Below, piece by piece: positions 44,280 through 52,605 of a DNA stretch of 64,000 nucleotides (position 1 is its first letter; each line of letters begins with the position of its first letter). A model generated the notes under the pieces. It did no database searches. It had not been told where the DNA came from and worked only from the letters and a program-made list of their open reading frames with translations. Position numbers and translations under genes: made by a program. The stretch comes from Wolinella sp052170135 (GTDB lineage Bacteria > Campylobacterota > Campylobacteria > Campylobacterales > Helicobacteraceae): contig JBQNBC010000001.1 of assembly GCA_052170135.1 (NCBI GenBank), positions 62,001 to 126,000 on the forward strand, written 5' to 3'.

Positions 44280-45082
44280 TGAGTCTATACACAAAGGCAA
44301 AGAATCTATTCGCCCAAAGTAGCGATATCCGTGATTTTATCGCACTGGATGCAAACATACGCATAAAAGAGAAACTAAAAGAGCATATTTTGCATAAGCC
44401 TTTTCAGATTCTCCTCCTTACTGGTTCTCCTGGTGTCGGCAAAACCTATGTAGCAGAGAAGCTCTCCGAGGAGTTACCATCAAACGAAATGTATTTCCAG
44501 AAGTTTCCATTTGCCACAACTATTGGATTCTTATCATCTCTGCACTTGCACTTTTTACCAGATAAAGTACTACCTGAGCCATGCACTCGAGAATCCTTAC
44601 TAGCCTCTTTCAAGGAGAATCTACGCCATACGCCGGCAATCATTATCGATGAGATACAGTTATATAAGAATGAGGAGCTTGAGATTATCCGTATGCTCTC
44701 AGACACGCGTATTTTCCGCTTTATCTTTATCCTTCATAAGCTAGAAAAACAAGACCTCTTATCGCAAAGCTACTTCGTATCACGCACATGGGGTAGTCTA
44801 GAACTGGATAAGTTAACGCCATCTGAATGTCAAATATTTATCACCCAAAAGCTAGGGCAAAACAAACTCTCACAGCTAGCCTCACAATTAGGACGCAGGC
44901 AATATTCGCGCCTATATAGTCTAAGCGGCGGAAATCTGCGCATTCTTGGTAAGCTATGCTACACGATATTTGAGATTTGCGAACATTATGAAAGCAATAC
45001 ACCATCTCTACTAGCTAGTGGCAATATACCCATACAGTTTATAGAGATGGCAGCGCTTGATTTGGGGCTTTTACATGAATGA
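44279..45082 (+). CDS. AAA ATPase of the ExeA/MshM/TniB-like group
   Basis: A 267-residue ATPase with Walker A LLTGSPGVGKTYVAEKL (about residues 46-62), Walker B IIIDEIQLYKNEELEII (about residues 120-136), a sensor region RFIFILHKLEKQDLL, and a C-terminal lid with LYSLSGGNLRILGKLCYTIFE. The pattern fits the GspA/ExeA/MshM ATPases that help secretin or pilus machinery cross the cell wall; a TniB-type transposition role is less likely because no transposase is nearby. It overlaps the next gene, which encodes a membrane-anchored SH3 protein, by eight bases. The pair probably works as one complex. Confidence 0.75.
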   Translation: MSLYTKAKNLFAQSSDIRDFIALDANIRIKEKLKEHILHKPFQILLLTGSPGVGKTYVAEKLSEELPSNEMYFQKFPFATTIGFLSSLHLHFLPDKVLPEPCTRESLLASFKENLRHTPAIIIDEIQLYKNEELEIIRMLSDTRIFRFIFILHKLEKQDLLSQSYFVSRTWGSLELDKLTPSECQIFITQKLGQNKLSQLASQLGRRQYSRLYSLSGGNLRILGKLCYTIFEICEHYESNTPSLLASGNIPIQFIEMAALDLGLLHE

Positions 45083-45677
45083 ACTTCTCTATCGCACACT
45101 GAGATTCTTCAAAATCTATTCGCTACCATTCCTGACAATAGTAGTCGCATTTGGCATATACTATGCAATATTCGAGGTCACGCATGCGCATAAGGTAAGG
45201 GAAACGGCTCACGCTAGTGACACAGAGCGACTTGTGGCAGATGATGAACATGGTGTTTTGCAGACACCACAGGTACCAATCGAGTTACCACAGCCAGAAG
45301 CTCCACTACCAGAAGTGCCAAGCGCACCAAATCTAGCTATAGATACACACGATCAACAAAGAATCGACTCTATCGCAATAACGCCAAATATTGGCGAAAT
45401 AGAAATTCCTGTCGATAACGCACCAAATACTACGGATTTAGCAAAAGCTACAATCCAAGTAAATAACCCACCTCAACAAGAATCTAAAAAAACCGAGCCA
45501 AAGCTCTACCGCGTAAATACAGACGTACTAAATATACGCAAGCTCCCAAGCCTAAACGCTGCAGTAACTGGTAAAAAATCGCGTGGTGAAAACCTAGAGG
45601 TAAGTGAAATACGTGGCGAGTGGGCAAAGGTATCAAGTGGCTGGGCATATCTAAAGCTCCTCGTAGAAATTAGATAA
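45075..45677 (+). CDS. Membrane-anchored protein with C-terminal SH3-like domain, partner of the AAA ATPase
   Basis: About 200 residues, starting at ATG 45075 (MNELLYRTLRFFKIYSLPF), which is inside the last codons of the ATPase gene. One transmembrane helix (FLTIVVAFGIYYAIFEV, about residues 21-37) is followed by a Pro/Glu-rich linker (about 60-150) and a bacterial SH3 domain (YRVNTDVLNIRKLPSLNAAVTG, ending GWAYLKLL). Bacterial SH3 domains often bind peptidoglycan. The arrangement recalls ExeB/GspB-type partners of ExeA ATPases, but it has no TonB-like motif, so that is only an analogy. Confidence 0.72.
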   Translation: MNELLYRTLRFFKIYSLPFLTIVVAFGIYYAIFEVTHAHKVRETAHASDTERLVADDEHGVLQTPQVPIELPQPEAPLPEVPSAPNLAIDTHDQQRIDSIAITPNIGEIEIPVDNAPNTTDLAKATIQVNNPPQQESKKTEPKLYRVNTDVLNIRKLPSLNAAVTGKKSRGENLEVSEIRGEWAKVSSGWAYLKLLVEIR

Positions 45678-45733
45678 AGCACTAAAAATCGCGCTAGTTT
45701 CTCTGCTTGGTGTAAAGAATCGATAATTTAAGC

Positions 45734-45778
45734 GTGCAAGATATGCTAACTGAGACTTTGGATTCTCACATCTTGCGC
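45734..45778. terminator. Stem-loop after the ATPase/SH3 genes
   Basis: GTGCAAGAT (45734-45742) pairs with ATCTTGCGC (45770-45778), nine pairs with one G-U, with a nested TGAGA/TCTCA stem. It ends the argG operon but has no T-run. Confidence 0.45.
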
Positions 45779-45824
45779 ATTGGCATTTATGATGTCATTT
45801 ATCAAAGCATAACAACAAAAGGGC

Positions 45825-45830
45825 TATAAT
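45825..45830 (+). promoter_or_regulatory. Candidate -10 element for bamD-lon
   Basis: A perfect TATAAT 32 bases before the bamD ATG, with start of transcription near 45837. Confidence 0.6.
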
Positions 45831-45862
45831 CGCGCCCTATTTCTACTCAACAAGGAAGCCAT

Positions 45863-46513
45863 ATGAAGCATCTGCTCAACGCACTTATAATTGCGATTTT
45901 GCTGCTTTTTACCGCGGGTTGCTCTCAAAAAAATGGGGTCGACGAATACAACAAACCAGCAGACTACTGGTATCAGCGCATGTTGAGAGATATTCGCTCG
46001 GGCGACCTGGAGGGGGCTGATAGCATGTTTGCCTCTTTGCAAAGCGAGCACATACACTCACCACTAGTGCCAGAGGCTATGTTAATTCTTGGGCGTGCGC
46101 ATATGGACAATCAAGAATATGTGCTAGCAGAGTTCTATTTTGAAGAGTTCTTAAAACGGTACGGAAGTTCTGAAAATGCCGATTTTATCGGCTACCTAAA
46201 GCTTCAGGCAAACTTCTTTGCATTCTCAAGAGAATCTATAAATCAGCAACTACTGCTCGATTCCATAAATGAAGTAGAATCGTATATCAAAAAGCACCCA
46301 TATTCGCGCTACAAGCCATATGCCGATACGATTCTTCTAAAGTTACATCTAGCGCACATCGCATTAAATCGAGAGATAGCGAGAATCTATGATATACAGG
46401 ACAAGAACGAAGCAGCCGAGATATATCGCAATCGTATTCAATATGAGTGGTTAAAGAGTGTCATCTCCAAAGAGCCAGACATTCAGTGGTATAGAAAGAT
46501 TTTCAACTGGTAG
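45863..46513 (+). CDS. bamD: Outer-membrane assembly lipoprotein BamD
   Basis: A 216-residue lipoprotein. The signal MKHLLNALIIAILLLFTAGC ends in a lipobox with the lipidated Cys20. TPR-like repeats follow, with ADYWYQRMLRDIRSGDLEGADSMF, SPLVPEAMLILGRAHMDNQEY and the YVLAEFYFEEFLKRYG and HPYSRYKPYADTILLKLH units found in BamD. It is an essential part of the machine inserting beta-barrel proteins such as the TonB receptor here. It is 12 bases from lon, a pairing I recall from H. pylori. Confidence 0.9.
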   Translation: MKHLLNALIIAILLLFTAGCSQKNGVDEYNKPADYWYQRMLRDIRSGDLEGADSMFASLQSEHIHSPLVPEAMLILGRAHMDNQEYVLAEFYFEEFLKRYGSSENADFIGYLKLQANFFAFSRESINQQLLLDSINEVESYIKKHPYSRYKPYADTILLKLHLAHIALNREIARIYDIQDKNEAAEIYRNRIQYEWLKSVISKEPDIQWYRKIFNW

Positions 46514-46525
46514 CAGAGGAGTTTT

Positions 46526-48946
46526 ATGCAACTAAATAATTATGGGTCATTTCCAATGAGTATCCCCGTCATAGTCGAGGATGATATATTCCTTTATCCG
46601 TTTATGATTGTCCCTATATTCATCAATGATGAAGCAAATATCAAAGCCGTAAACCATGCCATGGAGCATGGAGAGGTGGTCTTTATCGCAACAGCAAAAG
46701 TTGGCGAAGAAGAGAATCGCTCCAAAGATAGCTTCTATGATGCTGGCGTCGTTGGTAGTATCATGCGCAAAGTAGCCCTACCAGATGGGCGCGTCAAGCT
46801 ACTATTCCAAGGGCTAGCACGAGCACGAGCACTAGAAATAACACAAGAAAATCCACTAATCGCACACGTTGATTTAATTAAAAGCTTACCATTTGATGAG
46901 AATCGCATAAATGCTGTGCTAGCGATTCTCCGAGATAAGATCAAAACACTATCAAATATAAATTCACAATTCCCGCCAGATCTACTCCGCACAATAGAGG
47001 AGAATCACGACCCACACAGAATTATAGACCTGATTGCCAGCACAATAAAGCTCCGCAAAGAACAAGCCTATAAGCTTTTTGTAGAATCTGATGCAGAAGA
47101 ACGCTTACTGCTATTAATAGACTATGTAATCGAGGAGATAGAAGCACTAAAGCTCCAAAAAGAGATCAAATCCAAAGTAAACAACAAAATGGAGCAGATC
47201 AACAAAGAATACTTCCTAAAAGAGCAGCTAAAACAGATCCAAAAAGAGCTCGGTGTCGACAATCAACGCGACGAAGAGATAGATGAGTACTATGAAAAAC
47301 TCGAGGCGCTAAAAGAATCTATGCCAAAAGACGCACACAAGGAGATCAAAAAACAGATCGATCGCCTATCACGCATGCATCCAGATTCTGCTGATGCAAA
47401 TCTCTTACAAAACTACATCGAGTGGATGCTAGAGATTCCATTTGGCAAAATTTCTACAAAAAAACTAGCGATAAATGCGGTAAAAAAACAGCTAGACGAG
47501 GATCACTACTCACTCAAGAAGCCAAAAGAGAGAATTGTCGAGTATTTTGCAGTGCGCGAGCTACTCACATTGCGTGGCAAGGAGCAAAAGGATTCTAAGG
47601 GGACGATTATATGTTTTTACGGACCTCCCGGGGTAGGCAAAACATCACTAGCAAACTCTATCGCCACAGCACTAAAACGCCCACTAGTAAGAATTGCACT
47701 TGGTGGATTAGAAGATGTAAATGAGCTACGTGGTCATCGTCGCACATATATAGGCGCAATGCCAGGAAGAATCATACAAGGACTAATCGATGCAAAAGAG
47801 ATGAATCCAGTCATGGTGCTAGATGAGATAGACAAAGTAGGGCACTCACACCGTGGCGACCCGACATCCGTGCTACTTGAAATCCTAGACCCAGAGCAAA
47901 ATAGTGAATTCCGCGACTACTACGCGAATTTCAATATCGACCTATCGCAAGTAATTTTCATCGCAACGGCAAACGATATCGGACAGATACCGGCGCCACT
48001 TCGTGACCGCATGGAGTTTATCCAAGTGAGTAGCTACACACCGCAAGAGAAGTTTGAAATTGCTAAAAAATACCTAATCCCACAAGAGTTAAAAAAGCAT
48101 GGCTTGCATGGGGTAGAGGTGAGTGTGAGTACAAGTGCGCTCAAAGAGATAATCGAAAAATATACACGCGAAGCAGGCGTAAGGAATCTACGTCGAAGAA
48201 TCGCACAAGTATTCCGAAAAAGTGCATGTCTAATACTTCAAGAAGGGCAGAATAAAATAGCGATAACCCCAAAGAATCTACCTGAGTTTCTGGACAAAAT
48301 CGTATTTGAGATTGACGAGGCAGACAAGAAGGACAAGGTGGGAATCGTAAATGGTCTAGCATGGACGAGCGTTGGCGGTGATGTGCTAAAAATAGAGGCT
48401 ATCAAGATAAAAGGCAAAGGTGCGCTAAGCCTAACTGGTAGCCTTGGCGATGTAATGAAAGAATCAGCAAAAATCGCTCTATCTGTCGTGAAAGTGCTAA
48501 TAGATAATGGCAAAATTGAGATAAACACACCGCCACCAAAAAAGCCACGAACAAAATCAAGCGCAAAAAATGATGAAGATAGCGAGCTAAATGCAATCTA
48601 TCATCATTACGATCTACATCTACACGTCCCAGAGGGAGCGACACCAAAGGATGGTCCAAGTGCTGGAATTGCCATGGCAAGCGTCATAGCATCTATACTG
48701 TCTAATAAGAAGGTGCGCGCTAACATAGCAATGACAGGTGAGCTGACACTAACTGGCAAAGTGCTACAAATCGGAGGACTAAAAGAGAAGCTAATCGCCG
48801 CGCACAAAGCCGGAATCAAGCGCGCACTAATACCAAAAAAGAATTTCGAACGCGATCTAGATGAAATCCCAGACGAGGTCAAAAAGGCACTAGAAATTGT
48901 ACCTGTAACAAGAATCGAAGAGGTGCTAAAAGAGGTGCTAGTTTAG
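46526..48946 (+). CDS. lon: ATP-dependent protease Lon
   Basis: An 806-residue Lon. The N-terminal substrate domain (residues 1-200) begins NYGSFPMSIPVIVEDDIFLYPFM and is followed by a coiled-coil region. The AAA module has Walker A YGPPGVGKTSLAN (about residues 364-376) and Walker B MVLDEIDKVG. The serine protease domain contains KDGPSAGIAMASV with the catalytic Ser near residue 711, and the Lys of the dyad in LKEKLIAAHKAGIKRALIP. It degrades damaged and regulatory proteins in the cytosol. Confidence 0.96.
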   Translation: MQLNNYGSFPMSIPVIVEDDIFLYPFMIVPIFINDEANIKAVNHAMEHGEVVFIATAKVGEEENRSKDSFYDAGVVGSIMRKVALPDGRVKLLFQGLARARALEITQENPLIAHVDLIKSLPFDENRINAVLAILRDKIKTLSNINSQFPPDLLRTIEENHDPHRIIDLIASTIKLRKEQAYKLFVESDAEERLLLLIDYVIEEIEALKLQKEIKSKVNNKMEQINKEYFLKEQLKQIQKELGVDNQRDEEIDEYYEKLEALKESMPKDAHKEIKKQIDRLSRMHPDSADANLLQNYIEWMLEIPFGKISTKKLAINAVKKQLDEDHYSLKKPKERIVEYFAVRELLTLRGKEQKDSKGTIICFYGPPGVGKTSLANSIATALKRPLVRIALGGLEDVNELRGHRRTYIGAMPGRIIQGLIDAKEMNPVMVLDEIDKVGHSHRGDPTSVLLEILDPEQNSEFRDYYANFNIDLSQVIFIATANDIGQIPAPLRDRMEFIQVSSYTPQEKFEIAKKYLIPQELKKHGLHGVEVSVSTSALKEIIEKYTREAGVRNLRRRIAQVFRKSACLILQEGQNKIAITPKNLPEFLDKIVFEIDEADKKDKVGIVNGLAWTSVGGDVLKIEAIKIKGKGALSLTGSLGDVMKESAKIALSVVKVLIDNGKIEINTPPPKKPRTKSSAKNDEDSELNAIYHHYDLHLHVPEGATPKDGPSAGIAMASVIASILSNKKVRANIAMTGELTLTGKVLQIGGLKEKLIAAHKAGIKRALIPKKNFERDLDEIPDEVKKALEIVPVTRIEEVLKEVLV

Positions 48947-49324
48947 ATATTTTAAAAATCTAAAGCAAAAAACACCAAGGAATACTTTCTGCGTAATAAA
49001 ATCAGAGAATCCATGCCATGCTGGATTCTCAAGCCTTTGTCATCTAGCCTAAATTACGACAAACATTGAAGCCAACTCTCCGCATTTATCGGCACGACAA
49101 AACTACAAAGCTTATCTTTTTTGTGACCGCGACAAAATCTTAACATGCATCTTTTAAGTGCTATGCTTAAACAAGCATAAGCCCACTAGTCACGACAACC
49201 TTATCGTTTTTATATGATTTTAAATCTATCTATTCTTAAATATGAACAGTTGTACGATAATGTATTATTTCTAGTGTTTATATTGGATAAAATGCGCCAT
49301 TTCAATCCAAAGTAAGGAAAATAT
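48947..49324 (+). other. Intergenic stretch between lon and the GGDEF-EAL gene, with two hairpins
   Basis: No ORF is convincing. A 9-bp perfect inverted repeat (49005-49013 / 49022-49030, GAGAATCCA/TGGATTCTC) may help end the lon transcript. A second hairpin, TATGCTT-AAAC-AAGCATA, lies at 49162-49179. The 3' part contains the promoter candidate at 49288-49293. Confidence 0.55.
49288..49293 (+). promoter_or_regulatory. Candidate -10 element for the GGDEF-EAL gene
   Basis: TAAAAT preceded by TATTGGA, about 32 bases before the GTG start. Confidence 0.4.
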
Positions 49325-51556
49325 GTGAATAAACAAGACGCACCCCTAAGCCGTCTAGCTCTACGCTATATCGCTATATTATTTCTTACAGCACTTATGG
49401 GAATTGCCTCTATCGTTAGCATTGTTGAGTTAAACAACGAAAGAAAAGAGAGCGCAAAACTGTTTTACACAGAGCAGATGCGAGATGCTAGCCAGCGTTT
49501 TGAGTTACTTTTGCAGTATGAGCTACAGACCTACACACTCTTTGTTGCATCTATGGCTACACACGAAAAACTAATCAAAAGCCTCAAGAACAGCGATAGA
49601 GAGCTAGCACGAGAATTTGTTAAAAATGCACTCGAAGCATCAAGAATCTACAAAACAAACGGTGACATATGGATACAGCTCATAGATTCTAATCTGAAGG
49701 CATTTTATCGTAGCTGGTCACCACGACATGGCGACAGCATGGAGCATGTCCGTCCAGAACTATATGGGCTTTTGCACACGCCTATGCCTCTAACTCAACT
49801 TGGCATGGGGATATATACAGTCTCACTTAGACACACATACCCAGTCAAAAGCGGTGATGAAGTGCTTGGTTTTGTAGAGGTAATAGTACCTATACAGGAG
49901 ATGATGAAGCAATTCTCCCGTGAAACATCAATAGAGAGTGCGCTAATCATAAGCGCAAAGCAAGCCACACAGATAACTCAACGCTCCTACTCAATGTTAA
50001 ATGACCATTTTGCCCTACTCTACTCCACTAGCAGTAGTACAAATGGCGCATTTTCTGGTATGCCAAAAACACTCCCATGCGATACTATCTCCACATGGAA
50101 GCACGATGGAAAGATTCTCGGCGCAACATGTCTAAAAGATAATTCAGGTAAATTGCTAGGAAGTATAGTCTTTTTGCTTCCGGAGCAAGATTTAAATATC
50201 AAATTAGAGGCAAACCTAGCACCGCTTTCAAAGCTTATCATAATCCTGACGCTCGCTAGCGGACTTTTACTACTTCTATTCCTTGGATACGCGCGCTCAG
50301 CCCACGCGGGCTATCTATCAATGCAAAAACTATACGATAGGCTAACAGAAGAATCTAGCACAAACTCACTAACACATCTGCCAAATCGCCGAGCAATCCG
50401 CATCGACATGCAACAAGATATGACATGCTCATATCTAATCCTGCTAAATATCAACTCATTCCGCACGCTAAATGACTTCTATGGTAGCGACTTTGGCGAT
50501 GATGTATTACTGGAATTTGCGGCACGACTAAGAATCCTAGAGAAAAAGTATGCCGGCATGCGTGCATATCACCTGCAAGCCGATGAGTTTGCGCTACTCT
50601 ACCCAGGCAAAAGAGATCTTAATCGTATCATAGAGATAGTATTAAGATTTATGACGCAACATCCATATAGTCAAAATCGCTACCACACAGAAATAGCCCT
50701 AGGTATCTCTATCGGTGCAACAAAATGCTCTCAACAGGCGCTAGAGCAAGCAGATGTAGCGCTAAACTTCGCAAAACAATCAAGCGAAAATTACAAAATC
50801 TATGCACCAGAGCTAGAGAATCATCAGGAGCTTCATCAGCATATTTTTCTCACCAAAAAGCTAAAAGAGGCACTCAAAGATGACCGTATTGTTCCATTCT
50901 TTCAGCCTATTGTAGATTGCAAAGGTAACATTAAAAAATATGAGTGCCTAGCAAGAATCATTCAAGAAAATGGTGAGATTCTTCCGCCAGCGGCATTTTT
51001 ACAAATAGCCAAAAAGAGCAAACTCTATTCAAAGCTAACGCAACGCATAATCCAAAAAAGCTTTCAAGCATTCGAGAATCTAGACTATCAATTCTCGATA
51101 AACCTCTCTTTCGAGGATATCAGCACGCCACGTACATGTGACTTCATAGTTAAAGCCCTACATCGTTATTCCGGTCGAGAGCGTGTGATTTTTGAGATAA
51201 TCGAGACAGATGATATTAAAAGCTATAAAGCCATGGAGGAATTTATCTGCAATGTCAAAAAATATGGTGCGCGTGTAGCTATTGATGACTTTGGTAGTGG
51301 CTATTCAAACTTCCTAAATATCACTAAGCTGAAAGTTGATTTCATAAAAATCGATGGTTCGCTTATACAGGGGCTTGGACGCGATAAAAATACAGAGGTA
51401 ATAGTACGTGCAATTTCAGGAATCTCACAAACGCTCGGCATTGAGACGATTGCTGAGTTTGTGGATAGCGAAGCACTATCACAAAAGGTCATCTCGCTTG
51501 GTATAGATTATCAGCAGGGCTATCACTTCTATAAGCCATCTCCGCAAATCATATAG
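49325..51556 (+). CDS. Membrane GGDEF-EAL protein with periplasmic Cache sensor; probable c-di-GMP phosphodiesterase
   Basis: A 743-residue protein. A first transmembrane helix (YIAILFLTALMGIASIVSIV), a periplasmic Cache-type sensor (about residues 40-290, GDIWIQLIDSNLKAFYRSW), a second helix (IIILTLASGLLLLLFL), a GGDEF-like domain (about 345-495) and an EAL domain (about 510-740). The GGDEF position reads QADEF, so synthesis is unlikely. The EAL position reads ECL, yet catalytic-site partners are present: NLSFED, FEIIETD, AIDDFGSGYSN, KIDGS, ETIAEF and QQGYHFYKP. It thus probably degrades cyclic di-GMP in response to an external ligand. The start is the GTG at 49325. Confidence 0.87.
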   Translation: MNKQDAPLSRLALRYIAILFLTALMGIASIVSIVELNNERKESAKLFYTEQMRDASQRFELLLQYELQTYTLFVASMATHEKLIKSLKNSDRELAREFVKNALEASRIYKTNGDIWIQLIDSNLKAFYRSWSPRHGDSMEHVRPELYGLLHTPMPLTQLGMGIYTVSLRHTYPVKSGDEVLGFVEVIVPIQEMMKQFSRETSIESALIISAKQATQITQRSYSMLNDHFALLYSTSSSTNGAFSGMPKTLPCDTISTWKHDGKILGATCLKDNSGKLLGSIVFLLPEQDLNIKLEANLAPLSKLIIILTLASGLLLLLFLGYARSAHAGYLSMQKLYDRLTEESSTNSLTHLPNRRAIRIDMQQDMTCSYLILLNINSFRTLNDFYGSDFGDDVLLEFAARLRILEKKYAGMRAYHLQADEFALLYPGKRDLNRIIEIVLRFMTQHPYSQNRYHTEIALGISIGATKCSQQALEQADVALNFAKQSSENYKIYAPELENHQELHQHIFLTKKLKEALKDDRIVPFFQPIVDCKGNIKKYECLARIIQENGEILPPAAFLQIAKKSKLYSKLTQRIIQKSFQAFENLDYQFSINLSFEDISTPRTCDFIVKALHRYSGRERVIFEIIETDDIKSYKAMEEFICNVKKYGARVAIDDFGSGYSNFLNITKLKVDFIKIDGSLIQGLGRDKNTEVIVRAISGISQTLGIETIAEFVDSEALSQKVISLGIDYQQGYHFYKPSPQII

Positions 51557-51668
51557 CATTTAGCTTCTACTTGCTTTGAGGGCGTGTGGCTTTGGTTAAT
51601 TTTAAGACAAAAATAGATGAGGAATCCACTAAAAGATCCTCCATATAATCCAAATCAAAGGAATCGCT

Positions 51669-52472
51669 GTGCGACAATACGCCGTAATAGGGAATCCAAT
51701 CTCCCACTCAAAGTCACCTATACTACACAATACGCTTTTTCAAACACTAAAGTTCCCAGCCTTTTATGGTCGTTATCTACTAACAAAAGAGGAGAAGCTG
51801 GCTGAAAAAATTCGCACTCTTAGACTAAGTGGTGCAAACATCACAGTGCCATTTAAAGAAGCTGCATTTAGGCAGTGCGACGAAGTGCGAGGAATCGCAA
51901 AGCAAATCGGCTCGGTAAACACAATAGTCCAAGAGGATGGGCGACTTATTGGTTACAACACTGATGCAAATGGTTTTTTTTCGACATTAAAGAGAGAGCC
52001 ACGACGCGTGCTCATCCTAGGTGCAGGTGGCACATCAAGAGCTATTAGCGCGATTTTAAACGAACACAAGATTCCATTTTTGGTACTAAATCGCTCAAAA
52101 GCACGTCTAGAATCATTCCGTACACTAGGCTATAAAACAGCCACTCATGAGGAATTTTCGGCTCGATTCTTAGAAGATGAATTTGACTTAGTAATAAATT
52201 CCACTAGTGCCGGGCTAGACGATAACGAATTGCCGCTCCCTCGCGAGCTACTTATGCTACTTTTTAAGCGCGGACGCGGAGCAGATGCGTATGATGTGAT
52301 TTATGGCAAGCAGACACCATTTTTAAAGCTCGCAAATGAACTTGGTGCAAAAATTAGCGATGGGCGCATGATGCTTTTAGAGCAAGCAGCCATAGCTTCT
52401 CACTACTTTATAAACGGAGCTGAAAGCATAATGAAAATCCGTGAAATAATGCTACGTGTATATAGCGCATAA
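51669..52472 (+). CDS. aroE: Shikimate dehydrogenase
   Basis: A 267-residue NADPH enzyme of the shikimate pathway to aromatic amino acids. The substrate motif YAVIGNPISHSKSPILHN (residues 4-21), GANITVPFKEAAF with the catalytic Lys, GSVNTIV, GYNTDANGF, and the dinucleotide-binding loop LILGAGGTSRAI are all there. The GTG at 51669 is chosen because AAAGGAA lies upstream and the N-terminus then fits the family. It contains a run of eight T near 51973-51980. Confidence 0.94.
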   Translation: MRQYAVIGNPISHSKSPILHNTLFQTLKFPAFYGRYLLTKEEKLAEKIRTLRLSGANITVPFKEAAFRQCDEVRGIAKQIGSVNTIVQEDGRLIGYNTDANGFFSTLKREPRRVLILGAGGTSRAISAILNEHKIPFLVLNRSKARLESFRTLGYKTATHEEFSARFLEDEFDLVINSTSAGLDDNELPLPRELLMLLFKRGRGADAYDVIYGKQTPFLKLANELGAKISDGRMMLLEQAAIASHYFINGAESIMKIREIMLRVYSA

Positions 52473-52605
52473 TAGTAGATGTGTCGATTCTTTTATGGGC
52501 TATTACATTTTAGTGCTTTAAAGAATCCAGCCCAATTTCCAGCATGTTTTCGCCCAAAACACATTAAAATTAAACCATCAGTAACAAAGCTAAAGGAGAT
52601 CATAT

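Noticed and set aside
44279..45082. The AAA ATPase as part of a transposon (TniB)
   Set aside because: No transposase, inverted ends or target duplication is present nearby.
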